Made by a program: the position numbers and the translations under genes. Below are positions 20,654 through 27,037 of a stretch of 64,000 nt of DNA, piece after piece (the first letter of the stretch is position 1; each line of letters starts with the position of its first letter). This DNA comes from Streptomyces actinomycinicus (lineage in GTDB: Bacteria > Actinomycetota > Actinomycetes > Streptomycetales > Streptomycetaceae). The notes below the pieces were generated by a model. That model was not told where the DNA came from. It saw only the letters and a list, made by a program, of their open reading frames with translations, and made no database searches. The stretch is from the NCBI RefSeq assembly GCF_016741775.1, contig NZ_JAERRK010000001.1, positions 372,001 through 436,000 of the forward strand, given 5' to 3'.

Positions 20654-21124
20654 TCACGAAGAGTCCTTCGCCTTGCGGCACTCGCCAGTAAGGCTGGAAG
20701 AGTCCAACTCCCTGATCAGTCCAGTGCGGCGGGCGTCGAGCTGGTTGTCCCTGTCGACATCTTCTGGGGTGGCGTACCCTTCGCCCACCCTGGTGTCTCG
20801 AAGATCACCGAGTTCGATCGTGACCGAAGCCAGCTCCGCGAATCGGTTGAGCGTTGTGGCAAGAGGCTGCCAGGTGTCATCGAGCCGTGCGGCTTGAGCA
20901 GCCTTGTCTGCCGCCTCTTCCAGACTTGGAAGGGTCTTGTTACGTGCCGCTTGCCGCGCGGTGCTGTCCGCAAGCGGATCACCCGTAGATGCCCGGTACT
21001 TCACGGCGCACGCCTCTCGGGCGAGGCTCAGTGCGTGGCCTTGAGCGTCGTCTGCGCAGGCAGCCCGAGCCAGTGCGGCGAAAGCGAAGATGATGGTACT
21101 GCCGAAGCGGCTACGTCTCTTCAC
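20654..21124 (-). CDS. Putative exported protein, unknown
   Basis: A 156-residue product starts at a GTG with a strong GGGAGGGA upstream (21131-21138). It has a basic N-terminus (MKRRSRFGS) and a short hydrophobic stretch (TIIFAFAALARAACA), compatible with a signal peptide. The Cys is not in a good lipobox. The rest is charged and mostly helical (LPSLEEAADKAAQAARLDD and ATTLNRFAELASVTIELGDLRDTR). The gene lies between repeat copies 1 and 2 and has lower G+C than the core genes, suggesting acquired DNA. Confidence 0.6.
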   Translation of the reverse strand: MKRRSRFGSTIIFAFAALARAACADDAQGHALSLAREACAVKYRASTGDPLADSTARQAARNKTLPSLEEAADKAAQAARLDDTWQPLATTLNRFAELASVTIELGDLRDTRVGEGYATPEDVDRDNQLDARRTGLIRELDSSSLTGECRKAKDSS

Positions 21125-21242
21125 GTTGTCCCTCCCGATGCGTCAGTCATTCTGCACGCGCCGGGCGTGACGTTCGGAGGTTCTCCAGGAAGCTGACTGA
21201 GGACGCGCGCACTACCCTGCCTGCAATGGACACGGCAAAATC

Positions 21243-21806
21243 GTGCCCATGGATCAGGGGGTAGCTGCGGTCTGGGCTGCTGGCTTAGCAGGGTTTGCGA
21301 GCGCGGCAGGAGCTGCGGTGGGGGCTGGGCTGGCCGCTCGTGGAGCTCGCGTGCAGGCGCTACAGACGCGTGAGCTGGACAAGCAGACCAGGGACGAAGA
21401 GCGCCTGCGTCAACATCATGACTGGCGCCGTCAGAGCTGTCTGGCCTTCCAAGCGAAGCTTGGGGAGGCTGTCGATGCGCTCGATGAGCTGGTGGATGCC
21501 CTAACCGACGGGAAGCCATTGGACGAGGTGCGTGGCAAGCTACGGAAGGCAGAAGGATCAGTACTCCGCGGACATTATGACCTCGTGATCATATGCGAGG
21601 TGCCCGAGCTTGAGCGTATATCTGGCGCGGCTCTTCGATGGCTAGAGCAGGCGCTTTTTGCCGTTGACGCTTTGCGGCGGAACCCCACACAGCTCACCAA
21701 TCGCGACTCAAATTTGAGTCAGCATTGCCTTGATCAGCGGCGGGGCCTGCTTGGGGCGTATGACATGTTTTCTAAGGCGCTCCCCCTAGTTCTGCCCATG
21801 ACGTAA
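21243..21806 (+). CDS. Putative membrane-anchored protein, unknown
   Basis: About 187 residues: an N-terminal hydrophobic, Ala/Gly-rich segment (VAAVWAAGLAGFASAAGAA) is followed by a long charged helix (RELDKQTRDEERLRQHHDW) and a helical C-terminal half (FQAKLGEAVDALDELVDALTDG). The layout of one helix and a cytoplasmic coil is common among small genes on Streptomyces mobile elements. The start is uncertain because neither GTG 21243 nor ATG 21249 has a ribosome-binding site. A TACCCT hexamer at 21213-21218 might be a -10. Codon use is less G+C-biased than in the neighbouring core genes. Confidence 0.6.
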   Translation: MPMDQGVAAVWAAGLAGFASAAGAAVGAGLAARGARVQALQTRELDKQTRDEERLRQHHDWRRQSCLAFQAKLGEAVDALDELVDALTDGKPLDEVRGKLRKAEGSVLRGHYDLVIICEVPELERISGAALRWLEQALFAVDALRRNPTQLTNRDSNLSQHCLDQRRGLLGAYDMFSKALPLVLPMT

Positions 21807-21949
21807 CCATAAGATTGCCTCGAACTCAGCCGACAAGTGAGTGCGTTAAGCCGTTCATCCGCAGGTGGACACCCACATCCAGGTGGGCCCGACCGGCAAG
21901 AAGCTGCTGCCCTTGACGGTCAAGAACGCAGCTCCGACGCCGGCTTCGA

Positions 21950-22168
21950 GTGGTCACGCGCACTGAGGCGGGCGAGGTACTCGACCGGGTGATGGAGGCG
22001 CTGGCTGAGGCGAGCGAGGACGAGGTAGCTGTGGTGCTTGCTGCGCTTGGTGCCTCTCGTCCTCGCCTCGCGACACCACCGGTGGTACTGCGAACGCCGC
22101 TGCCGGAGACTGGCGGCTCACCTCGCATCGTCCGAAGTAGAGTGGATCTGACCCCTCCAGGCTCATGA
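21950..22168 (+). CDS. Small ORF after the radical SAM tail, copy 2
   Basis: A 72-residue frame starts at GTG 21950, overlapping the duplicated radical SAM tail by 17 bases. Its product begins VTRTEAGEVLDRVMEALAEA and is closely related to the copy 1 product. Compared with copy 1 it lacks one T near 22131, so the last ~18 residues are in a shifted frame and run past the ancestral stop. The first 50 or so residues are the part worth trusting. Confidence 0.4.
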   Translation: MVTRTEAGEVLDRVMEALAEASEDEVAVVLAALGASRPRLATPPVVLRTPLPETGGSPRIVRSRVDLTPPGS

Positions 22169-22188
22169 TCGGGTGTACGACGCATTGG

Positions 22189-22213
22189 GCCCCTTCCCAA
22201 TCAGGGAGGGGGC
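22189..22213. terminator. Terminator of repeat copy 2
   Basis: GCCCCTTCCC and GGGAGGGGGC pair around AATCA, nearly identical to the copy 1 hairpin. The stop of the minus-strand pseudogene (22201-22203) lies inside it. Confidence 0.65.
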
Positions 22214-23070
22214 TCGCTGCTGTCTGAAACGTGTCCTCTACTCAGCCACTGCGGAACCTCGTGGGCTTGGCTCCACCGAAGAATGCTTGTCTTCGGGTCT
22301 TCCGGCCAAGCTGAAGACCGAATCGCACCGTCTCTCGTGATAGGTGAAGCCTCCGGGATCCCGAATGCCTGGAAGAGTTCGCCAGCTAGTGGCGCGGTCG
22401 CTTGGACGAGAGCCCGTCCGCCGTCTGCAAGATCGTCCAGAAGAGCGGCGCCCTCGGAGTATGCCTACTCGCGGAACTGCGTGCTGAGCGGTGCTCGCAT
22501 GCCGAGCGAACGATTATAGCCGTCGATACGCAACGGAAAGAGGGGGTGCAGATTAGGCTTAGCCGGTCCCGCAGGATGGGCATGGGGAGCCTCAACCAGA
22601 GCAGCTTTGACGAGGGCGGTGCTAGTTGCGCCGGATCGGTCACGGGCATGAGAGCCGAGCAAGTGCAGTGCGGACAGCCGGCCATAGACCACTGTGTCAG
22701 GCTCAACCCACGCAAATTCGATCATGTCCGCGTTGGAAACGCGATGTCCCAGCCGCATCGCCCACGTACCCGAACCATCGCAATGCAGCTCGGAATGGCA
22801 GTACCAGGGACCATTCGCCCACCCGCCACGGGTGATGAAGCGTCGGGATCCGCTCCGGACGTCAGTGAGAGGCGCACTGTCTTTCCCGAGCAGCCACGCT
22901 GTCGTGAGCAGCTCGTTCTTGTATGTGCTGAAGGAGTCCTGAGTGATCTGCATGTCCCCAGGGACTTCAGGAGACAGTGACACGACGAGATGGGCCACAT
23001 TGCTCTCAGGAAGACTCTGGAGCAGTTCGCTCTCGACAGCCGCTAGGCGTTGGCTGCGGTCGGCGAATGC
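22201..23070 (-). pseudogene. Broken C-terminal part of a larger protein, possibly AlbA/schlafen-domain type
   Basis: On the minus strand the sequence reads coherently from about 23070 (RLAAVESELLQSLPESNVAH, LVVSLSPEVPGDMQ) through SGSRRFITRGGWANG and EFAWVEPDTVVYGRL. An in-frame TAG sits at 22462-22464, exactly where the context reads FRE-stop-AYSEGAALLDD. About 20 codons later the frame shifts by one base to RALVQATAPLAGELFQAFG and runs to a TGA at 22201. The missing N-terminus, one nonsense codon and one frameshift mark it as dead. The family is suggested only by its resemblance to tails of Streptomyces ATP-binding/AlbA_2 proteins. Confidence 0.6.
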
Positions 23071-23073
23071 GTC

Positions 23074-23289
23074 ATGCCGTTCCGTGTCAGCGAGTCGGAT
23101 CTGACCGCCATGAACCAGGCCCACGTGGGCACGATGAGCGACACCGAGATGGACGAGTTCATCGATCGCCACAGCATCATGTACGGGCGTGGCGAACCCC
23201 ATGACTATGACTACATCTCCCGTCCCACCAACATGGGAACAGAGCATTACTTCCACTCCCGTGTCTTCGGTCGGCTGAGATTCCTCTGA
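23074..23289 (+). CDS. Short orphan ORF at a recombination junction
   Basis: This 71-residue product (MPFRVSESDLTAMNQAHVGT to the end HSRVFGRLRFL) has normal soluble-protein composition with many Asp, Glu, His and Tyr. Its start lies only a few bases beyond the point where the minus-strand pseudogene loses coherence, and there is a stop at 23044. It may therefore be the C-terminal remnant of a longer protein cut at this junction. The next gene starts 24 bp downstream, so the two are probably cotranscribed. No family is recognised. Confidence 0.5.
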   Translation: MPFRVSESDLTAMNQAHVGTMSDTEMDEFIDRHSIMYGRGEPHDYDYISRPTNMGTEHYFHSRVFGRLRFL

Positions 23290-23313
23290 GGACGGAGAAG
23301 AGAGAGACCACAC

Positions 23314-23745
23314 GTGGCATTCACGTACATCTACAAGAGACGTATCGGCTCGTGGGGGCTCGTCGCCCGCGTCAGCCTCGACGTCCAGTCCATGGACGAG
23401 CCGCCGGGCGTGGGGCGGAGAATCGACGACTCACGCGTCTGGTGGCTGCCGCCGCAGGGGATCGCCGCAACGGACGAGAAGTGGATGGCGTTCGGCCTCG
23501 GACTGGTGGTCGGGCAGCTGGAGGCTTTGAGGGACGGCGCCGCTGCCCTGTTGGTACGCGTGGACGACTGGGACGTACCCATGCTCACGGACTACCAGGA
23601 GGAAGTCGCCGCCGCGGCGGTCATCGAGTGCTTGCAGGAGTACTGCGGCATCGATGGCGTCGACATCGGCCTGACCCTCGACCGAGAGAGGAATCGCTAC
23701 CGGTTCACCTGGGACGGCGCGTCGGCGGAGCCGGGCCTGGGTTGA
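23314..23745 (+). CDS. Hypothetical 143-residue protein
   Basis: Soluble alpha/beta protein beginning at a GTG after a GGAGAAGAGAG region. It has no transmembrane segment or signal. Recognisable stretches are MAFTYIYKRRIGSWG, KWMAFGLGLVVGQLEALRD and EVAAAAVIECLQEYCGIDG. It is the last gene before repeat copy 3 and follows the short orphan ORF. A small acidic partner just behind a truncated gene is reminiscent of toxin-immunity arrangements, but there is no direct evidence for that here. Confidence 0.6.
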   Translation: MAFTYIYKRRIGSWGLVARVSLDVQSMDEPPGVGRRIDDSRVWWLPPQGIAATDEKWMAFGLGLVVGQLEALRDGAAALLVRVDDWDVPMLTDYQEEVAAAAVIECLQEYCGIDGVDIGLTLDRERNRYRFTWDGASAEPGLG

Positions 23746-23798
23746 TCCAGAGGGTGGTGACCAGCGAGTTGATCGGTTATGGGGCTGTTGGAGTATGG

Positions 23799-24033
23799 CC
23801 GCAGATGGACCCCACATCCAGGTGGGCCCGACCGGCAAGAAGCTGCTGCCCTTGACGGTCAAGAACGCAGCTCCGACGCCGGCTGCGAGCGGTCACGCGC
23901 ACTGAGGCGGGCGAGGCACTCGATCGGGTGAGGGAGGCGCCGGCGGGGTGAGTGAGTGGGTCTGAGGGCCCGCTCCGTGCCTGTGCGCGCCCGCACAGCT
24001 TTGAGCCCCCTCTCGTATCGCGAGGGGGCTCAA
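23799..24033 (+). repeat. Direct repeat copy 3: radical SAM 3' end, deleted small ORF and terminator
   Basis: It begins CCGCAGATGGAC, lacks one base of the coding frame near 23811, repeats the C-terminal tail with stop at 23903-23905, and then carries the first 12 or so codons of the small ORF. The ORF is joined to its last codons (GAGTGGGTCTGA) by an internal deletion and is closed at 23949-23951. The unit ends with its own hairpin, whose sequence differs from those in copies 1 and 2. Confidence 0.85.
24001..24033. terminator. Terminator of repeat copy 3, shared with the arsenic operon
   Basis: TTGAGCCCCCTC pairs with GAGGGGGCTCAA around a 9-nt loop (12-bp stem). The minus-strand arsN remnant ends at 24030 inside it, so it can terminate the ars transcript as well. 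Confidence 0.75.
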
Positions 24034-24251
24034 CTGGTGCCCGAGGGCGTTGGAGTTGGGTGGTGTGCGATCCATGCGACCGCAACGCTGCGGCGGTCGA
24101 TGAGCACGACGTCACGCCGTACGCCGTGGTGCCGGCCGATGCGTTCGCGTGTGCCGATGACGTTCATCGATGCCGAGTCGGTAGATGCTCAGGACCTCGT
24201 CGGCGTGTTCGGGGCCATGGCCGTGACGCGTACCGCGGTCTCGGCAGTCAC
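24030..24251 (-). pseudogene. Remnant of a GNAT acetyltransferase (ArsN/phosphinothricin acetyltransferase type)
   Basis: The minus strand starts with a GTG that overlaps the arsC stop as GTGA (24248-24251) and reads VTAETAVRVTAMAP. It then shifts frame by one base to EHADEVLSIYRLGIDE, the N-terminus of this family. Directly after that, in another frame, comes NVIGTRERIGRHHGVRRDVV and LIDRRS, which is the family's C-terminus. About 100 or more central residues with the acetyl-CoA site are missing. ArsN1 enzymes acetylate the organoarsenical arsinothricin and often follow arsC. The deletion makes this copy non-functional. Confidence 0.75.
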
Positions 24252-24667
24252 GCCCGGCTCGCCGGGATCTCGTCGAGCAGGCCGCGGATGCGCTTTTCGA
24301 TCTCGGCGCGGATGGGTCGGACGGCGTCGACGCCCTGTCCGGCCGGGTCGGGGAGCGTCCAGTCGAGGTAGCGCTTGCCCGGGAAGACGGGGCAGGTGTC
24401 GCCGCAGCCCATGGTGATGACCACGTCGGAGGCCTGGACGGCTTCGACGGTGAGCACCTTGGGTACCTCCGCGGAGATGTCGATGCCTGCCTCGGCCATG
24501 GCTTCGACGACGGCCGGGTTGACGGTGTCGGCGGGTGCGGAGCCGGCGGAGCGGACCTGTACGCGCTCGCCCGCCAGGTGGGTGAGGAACGCGGCGGCCA
24601 TCTGGGAGCGCCCGGCGTTGTGGATGCAGACGAACAGCACGGAGGGACGTTCGGCGGGGAGGTTCAT
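24248..24667 (-). CDS. arsC: Arsenate reductase, low-molecular-weight phosphatase fold
   Basis: Reduces arsenate to arsenite in the cytoplasm. The 139-residue protein has the anion-binding loop CIHNAGRSQ with Cys14 and Arg20, the cysteine pair Cys88 and Cys92 (MGCGDTCPV) used as redox relay in the thioredoxin-coupled class, and the LPDPAG acid loop. Whether thioredoxin or mycothiol is the reductant cannot be told from sequence. It is the third gene of arsR-aquaporin-arsC, 30 bp after the porin gene. Its stop overlaps the start of the broken arsN-like gene, so the operon once had four genes. Confidence 0.93.
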   Translation of the reverse strand: MNLPAERPSVLFVCIHNAGRSQMAAAFLTHLAGERVQVRSAGSAPADTVNPAVVEAMAEAGIDISAEVPKVLTVEAVQASDVVITMGCGDTCPVFPGKRYLDWTLPDPAGQGVDAVRPIRAEIEKRIRGLLDEIPASRA

Positions 24668-24697
24668 GGCCGGTGTGTCTTTCTGGGCGGAGGCCGG

Positions 24698-25441
24698 TCA
24701 GGGGAGGGCGGGAGCGGTGAGTTCGGGTTCGCCCTGGCGAGGGGCGGGGGTGGTCCGTGCGGGTGCTGGTCGTCCGAACACGGCGAGTACCAGTCCGAGT
24801 CCCAGTGCGGCGCCCACCAACTGGGCCGCGATGAAGGGGACGAGCGAGCCGGGGGCGATGCCGGCGAAGGTGTCGGTGAAGGCACGGCCGATGGTGACCG
24901 CCGGGTTGGCGAACGAGGTGGAGGACGTGAACCAGTACGCCGCGCCGATGTAGGACGCCACGGTCACCGGGGCGAAGTGGGCGCGGCCGGTGCGGGCCAG
25001 GCCGAAGACCAGCAGGACGAGTCCGGCGGTCGAGATCACCTCGCCCAGCCACAGGTGACCGGCGGACCGGTCATGGGTGGACCACTGGACGAGCGGCTTG
25101 CCGAACATGGCGTCGGCCACGAGGGCGCCGGCGATGGCTCCCGTGATCTGGGCCGGGATGTACGCCGCGACATCCCGCGCGGTCAGCCCGTCCTCACTGC
25201 GGCGGCCGGTGAGCCAGGCCGCGAGGGTGACGGCCGGGTTGAAGTGCGCGCCGGAGACCGGACCCAGGAGCGCGACGAGCACGCCCAGGCCGAAGACCGT
25301 GGCCAGCGAGTTGGCCAGCAGTTGCACGCCGGCATCCTGGCTCAGCTCAGTGGCCTGGATGCCGGAGCCGACGACCACCGCGACCAGGGCGGCCGACCCC
25401 ACGGCTTCCGCGACGGCCCTGCGGCCCAGCGGGGCGCTCAC
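24698..25441 (-). CDS. Aquaglyceroporin of the arsenic operon (AqpS-like)
   Basis: MIP-family channel of 247 residues with six helices and two NPA half-helices (GAHFNPAVTLAAWL and FANPAVTIGRAF). Placement between arsR and arsC, with no arsB or acr3 pump in the operon, matches the arrangement known in Sinorhizobium. There ArsC makes arsenite and the porin lets it leave down its gradient. The GTG start at 25441 overlaps the arsR stop (GTGA), giving translational coupling. Longer in-frame starts inside arsR would add only a shadow sequence. The C-terminal tail is Pro/Ala rich. Confidence 0.92.
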   Translation of the reverse strand: MSAPLGRRAVAEAVGSAALVAVVVGSGIQATELSQDAGVQLLANSLATVFGLGVLVALLGPVSGAHFNPAVTLAAWLTGRRSEDGLTARDVAAYIPAQITGAIAGALVADAMFGKPLVQWSTHDRSAGHLWLGEVISTAGLVLLVFGLARTGRAHFAPVTVASYIGAAYWFTSSTSFANPAVTIGRAFTDTFAGIAPGSLVPFIAAQLVGAALGLGLVLAVFGRPAPARTTPAPRQGEPELTAPALP

Positions 25442-25818
25442 GCGGTTGCCTCGGCTGTCTGCGACGCCTTCAGGAAGGCGGCGAGCCGGTCGAGGGTGGC
25501 GGGTAGCGCCCAGTAGTAGACCCACGTGCCGCGCCGCTCGCAGTCGATCAGACCGGCCTGCCGCAGCAGCTTGAGGTGATGCGAGATCGTGGGCTGGGAC
25601 AGGTCGAAGGCCGGAGTCAGGTCACAGACGCAGACCTCACCGCCCGACCGTGAGGCGATCATCGACATCAGACGCAGCCGTACCGGGTCGCCCAGCGCCT
25701 TGAACAGCTTGGCCAGATCCGTCGCCCGGTCCTCGTCCAAGGGCGCCGTCACCAGCCCCGGGCAGCACGCGCCGCTCTCGTCGCTCTGGCCGAGCACCAC
25801 AAGCTCTTGCTTCGACAT
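25438..25818 (-). CDS. arsR: ArsR-family metalloregulator
   Basis: Winged-helix repressor (126 residues) expected to leave DNA when it binds arsenite. The recognition helix is SQPTISHHLKLLRQAGL. Candidate arsenite ligands are Cys18-Cys19 near the N-terminus (ESGACCPG) and Cys63/Cys65 (EVCVCDL). The first pair resembles the Cys-Cys site of corynebacterial ArsR and the second resembles the E. coli type. The ATG at 25818 is chosen because upstream codons are not conserved and overlap the operator. It heads the arsR-porin-arsC operon and is divergent from the arsI remnant. Confidence 0.93.
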   Translation of the reverse strand: MSKQELVVLGQSDESGACCPGLVTAPLDEDRATDLAKLFKALGDPVRLRLMSMIASRSGGEVCVCDLTPAFDLSQPTISHHLKLLRQAGLIDCERRGTWVYYWALPATLDRLAAFLKASQTAEATA

Positions 25819-25838
25819 ACGTCTATGTTGACAGTCTT

Positions 25839-25863
25839 CGATGCAGTGCGCAATGTTGCATCG
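25839..25863. promoter_or_regulatory. Dyad operator between arsR and the arsI remnant
   Basis: CGATGCA at 25839-25845 and TGCATCG at 25857-25863 form a 7-bp inverted repeat with an 11-nt spacer in the divergent promoter region. A second imperfect dyad of ATCGAT and ATCAAT half-sites lies at 25860-25875. It is the likely ArsR site by position. Confidence 0.5.
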
Positions 25864-25883
25864 ATAAACATCAATACAACCCG

Positions 25884-26090
25884 ATGGAAGCCCTGCCATG
25901 GGACAAGGTCTGGGTCCACGGCCCCGGCAAGGAGCCCTGGGAGGTCTACGTCGTGAAGGCCGACGCCGACAGCCTCGGCGAGAGTGCCGACCCCGACGCG
26001 ACCGGCGACGGCTGCTGCACCACCCAGGCAGCCGAACCGGCCACGTTGCTCGACGCAGGGGGCGCCGGACGTGTTAGCCCGCGGGAATGA
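25884..26090 (+). pseudogene. C-terminal remnant of an ArsI/CadI-type C-As lyase
   Basis: The 68-residue frame contains DKVWVHGPGKEPWEVYVVKA, the C-terminal strand of this vicinal-oxygen-chelate family with the metal-ligand Glu in WEVY, followed by a Cys-Cys tail (GDGCCTTQ). About 100 N-terminal residues with the two other metal ligands and the arsenic-binding cysteines are absent. The short N-terminus sits directly behind the shared operator, so the ancestral promoter and stop are kept but the middle is deleted. ArsI cleaves methylarsenite. This product cannot fold as the enzyme. Confidence 0.65.
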
Positions 26091-26174
26091 TTCGTCGGCG
26101 CCGCAGGGTGAACCGAGCAGGGCGGCTCCGTGCCGACGACGGTCGCCGGCGCGCGGCCGTTAGCGTCGGCTCCT

Positions 26175-26810
26175 GTGCCGCTGAGCTATGCATTCGTGAA
26201 CCTCAAACCCGGGGTGGGCAAGACGACGAGCGCCGTCTGGTTGGCCCACGCGCTGCACGCATCGGGCCTGTCACCGTTGCTCGTGGACAGCGACCCCGCT
26301 TCCTCCGCGCTGCGCTGGAGCGAACTGGCGGGCGGCTTCCCCTTCCCCGTGCTCGCCCTTCCCGTCGGCGACGTGCACCGGCGCGTGAACGACTTCCTCG
26401 ACCACCGGCAGGCGGTGGTGTTCGACGCCCCGCAGCTGGAGGACCACGCGCACATCGCCCGGGGCGTCATGCGGTACGCCGACGAGTGGATCGTGCCCGT
26501 GACCCCGGCCCCGATCGAGCTGGACCGCATGGCGCCCATCGACCGCGAGATGGACGACATGCAGTCCCTGCGCTCCCATCCGGCCAGGGCCGCCGTCCTG
26601 CTGAACCGGACCAATCGCCCCGACGCCACGCGTACCGGCCCTGATGCCGATGCGCGCGAAGCCCTGGCCGAGCGGGGATTCGACGTGCTGTCCACGCACA
26701 TCCCGCGCCTGGACCTGTACTCGCAGTCCTTCGGCAGCCACGTCGAGGTGAAGGGCACCGCATACACGGACCTCGCCGAGGAGCTCATCAAGCGTCAGGA
26801 CACGGTATGA
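26175..26810 (+). CDS. ParA/MinD-like partition ATPase
   Basis: A 211-residue P-loop ATPase with the deviant Walker A motif KPGVGKTT (Lys11, Lys16) immediately after the N-terminus, VDSDPASSALRW as the switch region and FDAPQLEDHAH as a Walker B-like strand. The short form without a DNA-binding N-terminal domain is typical of plasmid and integrative-element partition proteins. GTG 26175 is chosen because it starts the conserved fold and follows TAGCGT by 8 bases, so it may be leaderless. The stop overlaps the next gene's ATG by 4 bp. Chromosomal location suggests a mobile-element remnant. Confidence 0.85.
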   Translation: MPLSYAFVNLKPGVGKTTSAVWLAHALHASGLSPLLVDSDPASSALRWSELAGGFPFPVLALPVGDVHRRVNDFLDHRQAVVFDAPQLEDHAHIARGVMRYADEWIVPVTPAPIELDRMAPIDREMDDMQSLRSHPARAAVLLNRTNRPDATRTGPDADAREALAERGFDVLSTHIPRLDLYSQSFGSHVEVKGTAYTDLAEELIKRQDTV

Positions 26811-27037
26811 ACCAGCGTAAGGACGCCTATCGGGCCGCCATGCGGCCCCGGCAGGACACGGCAGCCGCCTCGCCTCCGCCCAGGAGGGTCACCGCACTGG
26901 ACACCCGCTACCTCAAGGTGACTGTCGAACTGGATCCCGCCTTCGCACGCGACCTCACCAGCTGGGCCGGACCACCGCTGGCCGCGCTCGCGCGCGTGGG
27001 CGAGGCGGTCCTACGGCCACTGAGGCAGGGCCGCTGA
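26807..27037 (+). CDS. Small partner of the ParA-like ATPase
   Basis: A 76-residue basic protein starts inside the ParA stop (ATGA, 26807-26810). The N-terminal half is Arg/Pro rich and the second half (TRYLKVTVELDPAFARDLTS) may form a short strand and helix like small ribbon-helix-helix centromere-binding proteins. Position makes it the likely ParB-equivalent, but no family match is claimed. Its C-terminus and stop codon lie in the first units of the 14-bp tandem repeat, so the protein end may have changed recently. Confidence 0.6.
   Translation: MNQRKDAYRAAMRPRQDTAAASPPPRRVTALDTRYLKVTVELDPAFARDLTSWAGPPLAALARVGEAVLRPLRQGR

Larger units (their letters stand above)
21859..22213 (+). repeat. 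Direct repeat copy 2: radical SAM 3' end, small ORF and terminator
   Basis: It begins with CCGCAGGTGGAC and re-encodes the radical SAM C-terminus (THIQVGPTGKKLLPLTVKNA, ending SGHAH) with a stop at 21964-21966. It then carries the small ORF and a hairpin at 22189-22213. From 21874 it is identical to copy 3 for 72 bp, whereas copy 1 differs at several sites. Copies 2 and 3 are therefore more recent relatives of each other, and copy 1 is the native or exchanged end. Confidence 0.85.

Noticed and set aside
22402..22980. Plus-strand 192-codon frame
   Set aside because: It is the antisense of the broken minus-strand gene, whose translation is more protein-like, and it has no ribosome-binding site.
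20598..24000. Integrase or excisionase gene for the repeated element
   Set aside because: None of the open frames shows integrase catalytic motifs or a typical excisionase fold, so no such gene is claimed.
24112..24251. Full-length acetyltransferase gene after arsC
   Set aside because: The central part, including the acetyl-CoA binding region, is absent and the ends are in different frames.
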